A stretch of 64,000 nt of DNA from Massilia sp. Root351 (GTDB taxonomy: Bacteria > Pseudomonadota > Gammaproteobacteria > Burkholderiales > Burkholderiaceae_D), in NCBI RefSeq assembly GCF_001425045.1, contig NZ_LMDJ01000002.1:1-64000 (forward strand), in the 5' to 3' direction. Each line of letters begins with the position of its first letter. Positions within the stretch are counted from its first letter, which is position 1. The position numbers and the translations under genes are program-made. Below the pieces are notes generated by a model. That model was given only the letters and a program-made list of their open reading frames with translations. It had not been told where the DNA came from and did not search any database. Below are positions 56,924-64,000 of the stretch, piece after piece.

Positions 56924-59755
56924 ATGGCGTTGATGAACCCAGGCGCACAATTCATCCCGGCCGTCTTGCTGGCGGCGTGGGCACTTTGCTCGCAGGCCGC
57001 CGGCGCACCGGCCATTTCCCTTTACGCGGGCAAGCCTGTGCCGTCGTGGCAGGTAACCGTGGCCGGCTTCGAAAGCCCCGAGCAGGTACTGCGGGGCGGC
57101 TCGCTGACCCTGGCCAAGCCCGCAGACTCCTACGCCCCCAACGGCATGGTGGGCGCCAGCGCCGGGCCAGCCGCAGGGAAGCGAGGCGCACTGACCTTGC
57201 GCTGGAAGGACGCCTGGTTTGCCAGCCTGCGCCTGGATGGCGGCGCGCCGCTCGACCTGCGCCCCTACCTGGCCGCCGGCACGCTGGAATTCGATATCAA
57301 TGTGCGCGAGCTGTCCAATGGCGGCATGTACGTCGCCATGCGCTGCGGCCCGGAATGCAACCGCAAGGTGCCCTACGTCCTGCCGGGCCGCGCGCTGCAG
57401 GGCAAGGGCTGGCAGCGCCTGTCGTTCTCGCTGTCCTGCTTTGCCCGCGAAAAGGACGACTTCAGCCAGGTGCCGATGCCGTTCGCGCTGGAAGGCAACG
57501 GCGCCGGCGAAGTGGCCGTGGCCAATGTCAAGCTGGTTCGGAAGGGCAAGCCCAATGCCGAATGCCCGGACTACCGCACCGTCGCCGTCACGCCCGCGCC
57601 GCTGACCCACGCCTGGGCGCTGGGCAAATGGGAGGCGCGCCATGAGCAGAAACTGGCCGAGCTGCGCAAGCTCAAGGAAGCAGGCAAGAATCCCGGCATC
57701 GTCTTCATTGGCGACTCCATCACCGAGGGCTGGGAAAAGGCCGGGCTGCCGGTGTGGAAGCGCTACTATGAGCAATACAACGCGCTGGCGCTGGGCTTCG
57801 GCGGCGACCACACGGAAAACGTGCTGTGGCGCCTGCGGCACGGCGAAATCGACGGCATAGCGCCCAAGGTTGCGGTGCTCATGATCGGCACCAACAACGC
57901 GGGCGACCGGCAGGACGAACCCGAGGCCACCGCCGCCGGCATCAAGGCCATCGTTGACGAGCTGCGCCGCCGCCTGCCGGACACCAAGGTGCTGCTGCTG
58001 GCCATTTTCCCGCGCGACGAGCAGCCATCGGGATCGCTGCGCCGCCTCAACGAGCGGGTGAACAAACTCATTGCCGGCTATGCCGACGGACGGCAGGTTT
58101 TCTTTGCCAACCTCAACGCCGCGATGCTGAACCCGGACGGCTCGCTGCCGCGCGAGCTGATGCCCGACATGCTGCATCCCGGCGAGAAGGGCTACGAAGT
58201 CTGGGCAAGGGAGCTGGGTCCGCACCTGGAAAAACTGCTGGCGGACGCACCCGAAGCGGCCAGGGAGGCTGTCGCATGCGCCACCAATGCCGCGCCGCGC
58301 ACCGTCGACTATCCATGGATGTCGATGGCACGCTGGCGCCGGATGCACGAGGAACAGGCCGCGCGCGCCGCGCAGGGCGATATCGAGGTGATGTTCGTCG
58401 GCGACTCGCTTACCGAGATGTGGCCAAAAGCGCAGTGGGACGCGAACTTCGGACGCCTCAAGGCCGCCAACTTCGGCATCGGCGGCGACCACACGGGCAA
58501 CCTGCTGTGGCGCCTGCGGAACCCGGCCATTGCCGCGCTCACGCCCCGGCTGGTGGTGTTGATGATAGGCGTGAACAACATCAATCTGTGCGGCGAACGG
58601 CCGGAGCAGGTGTTCACCGGCATCCAGGCCGTGGTGGCGCGGCTGCGCCAGCAGTATCCGGGCGCGCGCATCCTGCTCAATGCAGTGCTGCCGGAAGGCG
58701 CACTGCCGGACGCGCCCGAACGCCGCCACGTGGCGGCGCTCAACCAGATGGTCAAGACACTGGACGACGGCAAGAACGTATTCTTCCACGACTACGGCGC
58801 GCGCTTCGTCGGCGCAGACGGCAAGCTGTCGGCGCAGCTCCAGCCGGATTTCCTGCACATGTCGGAACAGGGTTACCAGGTCTTTGCCAGCGCGATCCGG
58901 CCCGATATCGAGCGCTTGTTGAAGGCTGAGCCGGCCGCAGGCGCCGCCTTGTCCGCGCCGGACGACGTGCGGGCCTTGCCGCCGCCGCCGCCCGGCTTCG
59001 CCGATCCGCAGCCCGGCGCCGCGCAAGGAACGTTGCAGGAATTTGCCTACCAGTCGGTGGTGACGGGTACGCAGCGCAAGGCCAGCGTCTACCTGCCAGC
59101 CGGTTACTCGGCCCAGCGCCGCTACCCGGTGCTGTACCTGTTGCACGGCATAGGCGGCAGCCAGGATGAATGGCGCGGCTACGTGCGCGCCAACGCGGTG
59201 CTCGACCGGCTGATCGCCGGCGGCGAGGCCGTGCCGATGATCGTCGTCATGCCCAACGGCCGGGCGCTGGCCGACGACCGGCCGCCGCCGGCCGAACGCA
59301 CCTTCTCGCCCGGACACGTGGCGGCGTTTGCGGCATTCGAGCGCGACTTGCTGGAATCGCTGATACCGGCCATCGACAAGGCCTACCCGACCCTGGCCGT
59401 GCGCGGCCAGCGCGCCATCGCCGGGCTGTCGATGGGCGGCGGCCAGGCGCTGAACTTCGGCCTCGGCCATCTGGACACGTTTGCCTGGGTGGGCGGCTTC
59501 TCCTCCGCGCCCAACACGCGCCCCGCAGCGGTCTTGCTGCCCGACCCGGCCGCTGCGCGCCGCCAGCTGCAACTGCTGTATCTGTCGTGCGGCAGCCAGG
59601 ACGGGTTGATCGGCGTGTCGCAGCAAGTCCGCCGCTACCTGCGCGAGCACGGCGTGCCGCATGTCTGGAATGTGGACGGTTTTGGACATGACCGGGACAG
59701 CTGGGCCGAAAACCTGCATCACTTTGCCCGGCTGATTTTCCGTCCGGCGCGTTGA
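56924..59755 (+). CDS. Three-catalytic-domain esterase: two SGNH domains plus a CE1-type domain
   Basis: About 943 residues with a signal peptide. Order: carbohydrate-binding-like beta domain (about 25-215); SGNH domain 1 with GDSITEGW (about 262), GGDHTENVLWRL, MIGTNN (about 320) and DMLHPGEKGY (about 413); SGNH domain 2 with GDSLTEMW (about 491), GGDHTGNLLWRL, MIGVNN (about 546) and DFLHMSEQGY (about 642); then a CE1/esterase-D-like domain with LLHGIGG (about 740), GLSMGGG (Ser about 836) and GHDRDSW (His about 922). All three catalytic sets look complete. It probably strips acetyl and/or feruloyl groups from plant polysaccharide outside the cytosol. ATG 56924 or 56933 is the start; no ribosome site is clear. 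Confidence 0.85.
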   Translation: MALMNPGAQFIPAVLLAAWALCSQAAGAPAISLYAGKPVPSWQVTVAGFESPEQVLRGGSLTLAKPADSYAPNGMVGASAGPAAGKRGALTLRWKDAWFASLRLDGGAPLDLRPYLAAGTLEFDINVRELSNGGMYVAMRCGPECNRKVPYVLPGRALQGKGWQRLSFSLSCFAREKDDFSQVPMPFALEGNGAGEVAVANVKLVRKGKPNAECPDYRTVAVTPAPLTHAWALGKWEARHEQKLAELRKLKEAGKNPGIVFIGDSITEGWEKAGLPVWKRYYEQYNALALGFGGDHTENVLWRLRHGEIDGIAPKVAVLMIGTNNAGDRQDEPEATAAGIKAIVDELRRRLPDTKVLLLAIFPRDEQPSGSLRRLNERVNKLIAGYADGRQVFFANLNAAMLNPDGSLPRELMPDMLHPGEKGYEVWARELGPHLEKLLADAPEAAREAVACATNAAPRTVDYPWMSMARWRRMHEEQAARAAQGDIEVMFVGDSLTEMWPKAQWDANFGRLKAANFGIGGDHTGNLLWRLRNPAIAALTPRLVVLMIGVNNINLCGERPEQVFTGIQAVVARLRQQYPGARILLNAVLPEGALPDAPERRHVAALNQMVKTLDDGKNVFFHDYGARFVGADGKLSAQLQPDFLHMSEQGYQVFASAIRPDIERLLKAEPAAGAALSAPDDVRALPPPPPGFADPQPGAAQGTLQEFAYQSVVTGTQRKASVYLPAGYSAQRRYPVLYLLHGIGGSQDEWRGYVRANAVLDRLIAGGEAVPMIVVMPNGRALADDRPPPAERTFSPGHVAAFAAFERDLLESLIPAIDKAYPTLAVRGQRAIAGLSMGGGQALNFGLGHLDTFAWVGGFSSAPNTRPAAVLLPDPAAARRQLQLLYLSCGSQDGLIGVSQQVRRYLREHGVPHVWNVDGFGHDRDSWAENLHHFARLIFRPAR

Positions 59756-59837
59756 GCCTGCGCGCGGCCGGATTCGCCCCAAGCGGCTGCTGCCGGCTGT
59801 TATGATGCGAGGGAGAATGTAACTTTTTAGTGTTGAA

Positions 59838-60998
59838 ATGCAAGATTTCTACAAGAAGGCGTTGCTGGCGCTCCTTCTGCTGATGGTGGCGGATATGCTG
59901 CTGGCGTGCCTGTTCGTGTTCCGGAGCTACCCCTCGTATTCCCTGCTGCCGGCGCAGGGGAGCGGCCCCAGCTGGCATTACCGGACCTATTCCGACGTGT
60001 CCACGCATGGCACATCGAGCGTGCGGCTCCACAGTTCGACGCGCGAGCGCCTGCGCTTTAACTTCCGGCTGACCGACGCCGCTCCCCATCCCTACGTTTC
60101 AACCGAGCTTGTGCTGGACGACAGGCAGGGCCGGCAGGCCCACGCGGACTGGTCGGCATACAGCACCATCACCTTCCTGGCCAAGTGCGCGCCGGCCGGC
60201 TCGATGACGCTGGTTATTTCCACCTTTGACGAAGCAATCTCGCGGCCCGGCAAGTTCGAGACCTACCGCTCGCCGGGCACCTATTTCCCCTGCAACGAGC
60301 GGGGCGTGCCGGTGTCGCTGGACCTGGCGCGGCTGACGCTGCCGGACTGGTGGTTCGAGCAGATGAAGCTCGACCTGTCGCACCAGGGCTACACGCTGGA
60401 CAAGGTGGCGAAAATCGTTTTCGGCACCAGCGCCCACAGCGCGCGCAACGTCGATTCCTATCTTGAAATCAGCGGCCTGACCTTGCGCGGCCGCGATTAC
60501 CGCTATCTGGCGGCGCTGGCCGCCATCATCCTTGCAAGCTGGCTGGGATTCGGCCTGTGGTTTGTCCGGGGGCATGCGCGCGCGCTGGTCGCCAGCCTGG
60601 ATCACAAGATGAAAAAGGACCTGCCGCTGGTGGCATACCGCCAGTTGACGCTGGAACCTTACAGGGACAAGGAGAAGGCGTCCGTATTGCGCTTCATTGC
60701 CACCAACTATACCGATACCGCACTGGATCTCGAGCGCGTGGCAAATGAAACCGGCGCCAACCGCAACAAGGTCAATGAAGTGCTGAAAGCGGAACTCGGC
60801 ATGACATTTACGAGCTACCTGAACAAGCTGCGGTTGACGGAAGCGGCGCGGCTGCTGGCCTAGAAGAACGGCGCGGCGGTGGCGGAGATCGCCTATTCGG
60901 TCGGCTACGCCAACGTGTCCTATTTCAACAAGCTGTTCAAGGAAGAATACGGCTGCACGCCGAAAGCCTTCCGCTCCCTCGCCACGCCCGCGGCCTAG
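59838..60998 (+). pseudogene. Membrane-anchored AraC-family regulator interrupted by in-frame TAG
   Basis: Paralogue of the gene at 933-2138 with the same plan: membrane span at about 6-26, extracytoplasmic domain, second span at about 222-243, AraC HTH domain. Reading is continuous for 386 codons except for one TAG at 60861-60863, codon 342, where the paralogue has GAG (Glu) in LLAEKSS. Beyond the TAG the frame encodes AVAEIAYSVGYANVSYFN and the rest of the second helix-turn-helix, without other stops. The truncated product of 341 residues would lose the second HTH and should not bind DNA normally. The rest is not decayed, so the change is recent, a sequencing error or a phase variant. Confidence 0.8.
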
Positions 60999-61068
60999 CC
61001 GAGCCGCTGCAGGCGCCTGAGCGGTCGGCCGGCCTTTTAGTCACGATATTGATCGCTGCGATCATTCT

Positions 61069-61114
61069 TTGTCGAATATCCTAGTGCCCATGCAAGGCAC
61101 TTATTATTCGACAA
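61069..61114 (+). promoter_or_regulatory. Nested hairpin overlapping the GH105 ribosome binding site
   Basis: TTGTCGAATA (61069-61078) and TATTCGACAA (61105-61114) are exact reverse complements. Inside them AGTGCC (61083-61088) and GGCACT (61096-61101) also pair, leaving a 7-nt loop. The 3' arm ends in the first bases of AAGGAG (61113-61118), the ribosome site of the GH105 gene. It may be a DNA operator or an RNA switch. Confidence 0.6.
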
Positions 61115-61127
61115 GGAGACGTATCAG

Positions 61128-62552
61128 ATGAATGCTTCGACGCTGCGCCGCTGTGTGACCGGTGCGCTGGCCGCCGGCCTGTTCCCGGTGGCGCTCAACG
61201 TATCGGCCCAGGAAGCGCCCGTGGCCCAGGAAAAAGGTCCGGCCCCGGCCGACGCCATGCTGCATGCGCTGGCGGTGACCTACCCGACTCCTTACCGCGC
61301 CATGGAAACCGCCGAAGTGAAGGCGGTGCTGGACCGCGTGTTCGCCTACCTGGACAGCACGACGCCCGCTGAACTGATCAGCAAGAGCAGCGGCGCGGCG
61401 GTCACCGACCTGTCGCGTGCCGACCCTGATACGGTGCTCAAGCCGGGCGACTTCCGCCTGACCAGCTACGAGTGGGGCGTGACCTACCTGGGCATGCTGG
61501 CCGCCGGCGCAGCCACCGGCGACCAGCGCTACACCGACTACACCGTCAAGCGCCACCAGCTGCTGTCGCAGCTGACCAAGGCCTACTACCCGGCGGTGAA
61601 AGCCGACCCGAAGAACGCGCACGCGCCGATCAAGAGCTTCCTCAATCCGCACGCGCTGGACGACGCGGGCGCGCTGTGCCACAGCTTCATGAAGGCCAAG
61701 CTGGGCGGCTCGCCGGTCGATTACGGCCAGATGATAGGCATCTGCGGCGACTTCGTCACCAAGCAGGAATACCGCCTGAAGGACGGCACCCTGGCGCGCG
61801 GCGGCCCGGACGGCAAGGGCGGCGTGAAAATGCGCCCGCTGCCGGACACGCTGTGGCTGGACGACATGTTCATGGGCGTGCCGACCATGGCCTACTTGGG
61901 TGCCGTCTCCGGCGACCGCAAGCACTTCGACGACGCCGGCAAGCAGGTGCTGCAGTTCTCCAAGCGCATGTTCAATCCGCAGCTGGGCATCTATATGCAC
62001 GGCTATGTGGAAGGCCTGCGCGACCATCCAGAGATGCACTGGGCGCGCGCCAACGGCTGGGCGGTAATGTCCATGGTGGAGATCCTGGAAGTGCTGCCGA
62101 AGAACCACAAGCACTACAAGGCGGTGCTCGAGCAGCTGCGCGCCCACATCAAGGGCCTGGCGTCGTACCAGACCCGGGACGGGTTCTGGCACCAGCTGAT
62201 CGACCGCCCGGACACCTACCAGGAAACCTCTGCCACCGCCATCTACACTTATGCCATTGCGCGCGCCGTGAACCGCGGCTATGTGGATGCGCAAATGTAT
62301 GGCCCGATGGCCAACCTGGCCTGGAACGCGGTGGCCAGCAAGGTCACCGCCAACGGCCAGATCGAAGGCATCTGCGTCGGCACCGGCATGGCGTTCGACC
62401 CGGCGTTCTACGCTTACCGGCCCACCAGCGTGAAGGCGGCGCACGGCTACGGCCCGGCACTGCTGGCCGGCGCCGAGATCATCGAGATGAACAAGAAGTT
62501 CAAGTTCGGCCTCAATGACAGCGGCTTGATGTACCAGGGGGCGCGTCAGTAG
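61128..62552 (+). CDS. GH105-type unsaturated rhamnogalacturonyl / glucuronyl hydrolase
   Basis: 474 residues with a signal peptide (MNASTLRRC, cut near VSAQE). An alpha6/alpha6-barrel protein with YEWGVTYLGM, the family block WLDDMFMGVP near residue 243 containing the catalytic Asp, MHWARANGWAVMSMVEIL and ETSATAIYTYAIARAVNRG. Such enzymes hydrate the unsaturated uronic acid left at oligosaccharide ends by rhamnogalacturonan or pectate lyases, releasing a 5-keto uronate. AAGGAGAC precedes the ATG. It stands alone downstream of the broken AraC gene. It fits the GH43 arabinanase and the esterases in a pectin-side-chain programme. Confidence 0.87.
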   Translation: MNASTLRRCVTGALAAGLFPVALNVSAQEAPVAQEKGPAPADAMLHALAVTYPTPYRAMETAEVKAVLDRVFAYLDSTTPAELISKSSGAAVTDLSRADPDTVLKPGDFRLTSYEWGVTYLGMLAAGAATGDQRYTDYTVKRHQLLSQLTKAYYPAVKADPKNAHAPIKSFLNPHALDDAGALCHSFMKAKLGGSPVDYGQMIGICGDFVTKQEYRLKDGTLARGGPDGKGGVKMRPLPDTLWLDDMFMGVPTMAYLGAVSGDRKHFDDAGKQVLQFSKRMFNPQLGIYMHGYVEGLRDHPEMHWARANGWAVMSMVEILEVLPKNHKHYKAVLEQLRAHIKGLASYQTRDGFWHQLIDRPDTYQETSATAIYTYAIARAVNRGYVDAQMYGPMANLAWNAVASKVTANGQIEGICVGTGMAFDPAFYAYRPTSVKAAHGYGPALLAGAEIIEMNKKFKFGLNDSGLMYQGARQ

Positions 62553-62581
62553 GGCGGGCGGCCGCAGTCCGTAGCGGCCGG

Positions 62582-63532
62582 TCACAGTTCCAGCACCAGC
62601 CTGCTGGATTGGCCGGTCTGGCCGGCCCATGAGACGCAGGTGCACATGCCTGCGCTTCGCATGGCCGGTGTCAGGCACACGTCGCGGTGCTGCGGCCGGC
62701 CCTGCAGGACAGGGGTGTAGCAGCTGCCGCACTCGCCGCGCTTGCATTCGTAGGAAACGAATACATCCGCCGCAATCAGCGCGTCCAATATTGACGTGCC
62801 TGGCTGCACTTCCACCGTCATCTGCGACAGCGCCAGTTCCACCGTGAGCGGGGCGTCCTCCGTCTGCGCACGGGGGCCGAAGCTCTCGAAGCGCATCGCG
62901 CCGGCCGGCCATCCGAGCTGCGAGCCCGTTTCGGCAAGGCTTTGCAGCAGCGCCACCGGGCCGCAGGCGTAGAATGTGCCGCCCGCGCGGTAGGGGCCGA
63001 GCAGGGCTGCAAGGTCGGCGCGGCCGTCTTCCTGCGACAGGTGCGGAACGATGGCGGCGTGCGGGATGGCGCGCAGCTCCTCCATCAGGACCAGCCGGTC
63101 CGCGCTGCGCGCCAGATAGTGCAGTTCGAACGGCATGCCCAGCGCATGCGCCATCGATACCAGGGGCGTGATGCCGATGCCGCCGGCGATCAGCACCACG
63201 CGCGCACTCTCCTGCGCAGCGCTTAGTGGAAAACTGTTGAACGGGCCGCTCACTTCGAGCGTGCTGCCGGCGCCGAATTCGTCGTGCAGGCAGCGCGAAC
63301 CGCCCTTGCCGTGCGCTTCGCGCTGCACGGCGATGCGGTAAGTATCGGCCGGTCCCGCTACGCCGACCAGCGAATAGTGGTTTTCGAAAACGGTGCCGTC
63401 GGCAGCGGCGAAGCGCAGCACGATGTGCGCGCCGGGCTGCCAGTCCGGCAGCGGCGCGCCGTCCTGGCGCCGGATATGGAACTCCTTGACGGCCGCGCCG
63501 AGGGCGGCCACGCTGGCGATGACATGGCTCAT
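62582..63532 (-). CDS. Ferredoxin reductase-type oxidoreductase (FAD/FMN, NAD, C-terminal 2Fe-2S)
   Basis: 316 residues. N-terminal flavin domain (about 5-95, with HYSLVGVAG), NAD domain (about 100-215, with IAGGIGITPLVSM and FYACGP) and a C-terminal plant-type ferredoxin with YECKRGECGSC and a later Cys. This is the phthalate dioxygenase reductase/VanB layout, which feeds electrons to a Rieske oxygenase or demethylase. No oxygenase is in the window; its gene could lie beyond the end. GAGG 9 nt upstream favours ATG 63532 over ATG 63550, which overlaps the preceding gene. Confidence 0.87.
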   Translation of the reverse strand: MSHVIASVAALGAAVKEFHIRRQDGAPLPDWQPGAHIVLRFAAADGTVFENHYSLVGVAGPADTYRIAVQREAHGKGGSRCLHDEFGAGSTLEVSGPFNSFPLSAAQESARVVLIAGGIGITPLVSMAHALGMPFELHYLARSADRLVLMEELRAIPHAAIVPHLSQEDGRADLAALLGPYRAGGTFYACGPVALLQSLAETGSQLGWPAGAMRFESFGPRAQTEDAPLTVELALSQMTVEVQPGTSILDALIAADVFVSYECKRGECGSCYTPVLQGRPQHRDVCLTPAMRSAGMCTCVSWAGQTGQSSRLVLEL

Positions 63533-63542
63533 GACCCAGGCC

Positions 63543-64000
63543 TCAGGCATGCGCCGGCGGGTTGAACGGGGAGGCGTCCAGATACTCCCATTCCAGCGGC
63601 TGTGGCGTGTCGCGCAGTATCCATTGCCCCACTTTGAATTCCCAGTAGCGGCGGGTGCCGCCGGTTTCGTTGTGCGGATCGTCCTGGTCCCATTGCACCG
63701 TGGCCGTGCCGGTCAGCTGCAGCAGCTGGCCGTGCACGAAGTCCGGGATGCACAGGCCGGCGCGCGGATCGGCAGTGATGTTGCCCAGCGTGTTGAACAG
63801 GCTGTTGCCGTGGTAGTCCGGGATGCGCAGCGTGGTGTCGTCCACCACCTTCACGAAGCCGGGCGTGCCGCCGCGGTGCGAGGCGTCGGCCCCGCTGGCC
63901 GTGTTATGGCTGGCCACGAAGACGGTGTCGGCCTGCTGGACGATGTCCGCCACCGTGCCGCGCAGCACCGTGCCATGCGCCGCCTGTACCGGCAGCGCCG
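63543..64000 (-). CDS. Pyridoxamine 5'-phosphate oxidase-family protein (partial, 5' end outside window)
   Basis: The visible 152 codons run open to the window edge, so only the C-terminal part is seen. TVFVASHN, RGGTPGFVKVVDD, YHGNSLFNTLGNITADPRAG and LQLTGTATVQWD match the FMN-binding split-barrel family. A similar protein is found fused to or next to FAD-2Fe-2S reductases in some bacteria, and here the reductase gene starts within or just after its stop. The substrate is unknown; true pyridoxamine phosphate oxidase activity is unlikely for this branch. Confidence 0.8.
   Translation of the reverse strand, partial: ALPVQAAHGTVLRGTVADIVQQADTVFVASHNTASGADASHRGGTPGFVKVVDDTTLRIPDYHGNSLFNTLGNITADPRAGLCIPDFVHGQLLQLTGTATVQWDQDDPHNETGGTRRYWEFKVGQWILRDTPQPLEWEYLDASPFNPPAHA

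Noticed and set aside
56918..59782. 954-codon open frame on the minus strand opposite the triple esterase
   Set aside because: It is the mirror of a gene with complete catalytic motifs; composition is typical of antisense frames in high-GC DNA and it has no family motif.
60861..60863. TAG as recoded amber (pyrrolysine) or programmed read-through
   Set aside because: No pyl genes or read-through context are visible; a simple point change of GAG is the easier explanation.
1..64000. Mobile elements, phage genes, CRISPR arrays, tRNA or rRNA genes
   Set aside because: I found no transposase, integrase, direct-repeat array, tRNA cloverleaf or rRNA segment on either strand.

Overview
The window is dense, high-GC, single-chromosome-type bacterial DNA with an outer-membrane economy: TonB-dependent receptors, a FecI/FecR-type sigma/anti-sigma pair, a PEP-CTERM protein, AcnB, a kynurenine-type tryptophan pathway and many secreted plant-polysaccharide enzymes. 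This mix and the protein style suggest a betaproteobacterium of the Oxalobacteraceae (Massilia/Duganella/Janthinobacterium-like). That assignment is inference; no rRNA or other marker is present. I saw no rRNA, tRNA, CRISPR array, insertion sequence or integrase.

Layout. 1-127 is the end of etfA. 465-7320 holds a small membrane protein, a membrane-spanning AraC-type regulator, then a carbohydrate-esterase/GH97/polysaccharide-deacetylase run. 7388-11746 (minus strand) holds a hybrid histidine kinase, a divergent GH13-like protein and an FKBP lipoprotein. 11803-18598 (minus) holds an FCD-type GntR regulator and the four-gene unit FAD-linked hydroxyacid oxidase, TonB receptor, MetX-like acyl hydrolase/transferase and MFS transporter. 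18778-26371 carries an alpha/beta hydrolase, a fused indolepyruvate ferredoxin oxidoreductase with a divergent Lrp regulator, a mannitol-dehydrogenase-family enzyme and a TetR-esterase pair. 26386-32908 has a YcgR-like PilZ protein, two tandem nucleoside-hydrolase-like (DUF1593) proteins and acnB. 33037-37925 has a cytochrome c/PQQ sugar dehydrogenase fusion and a GH2 enzyme.

37950-52456 is the most striking block. An ECF sigma/FecR pair is divergent from a TonB receptor that carries an STN signalling domain. The receptor is followed by a tightly spaced eight-gene run: MFS, D-aminopeptidase-like S12 hydrolase, M81 (MlrC-like) peptidase, DgcN, DgcA, kynureninase, tryptophan 2,3-dioxygenase and leucyl aminopeptidase. 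The last five genes overlap one another by 4-11 nt. Read together this looks like sensing, uptake and complete catabolism of peptides that contain D-residues (D-Glu) and tryptophan.

52599-62552 returns to plant cell wall polymers: GH43 arabinanase with a LamG domain, a PEP-CTERM protein, a thioredoxin-domain protein, a three-catalytic-domain esterase and a GH105 enzyme. It includes a close paralogue of the first AraC regulator that is broken by an in-frame TAG. 62582-64000 (minus) is a ferredoxin reductase and the end of a PNPOx-family protein.

Regulatory reading. A 15-bp inverted repeat, ACCTGTTTGACAGGT and variants, recurs in four intergenic regions: before gntR, before the FAD oxidase/alpha-beta hydrolase pair, between the mannitol-dehydrogenase-family gene and tetR, and before the first DUF1593 gene. 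In three of them the -35 hexamer TTGACA lies inside the repeat. This is best explained as the regulon of the GntR protein encoded at 11803-12558.
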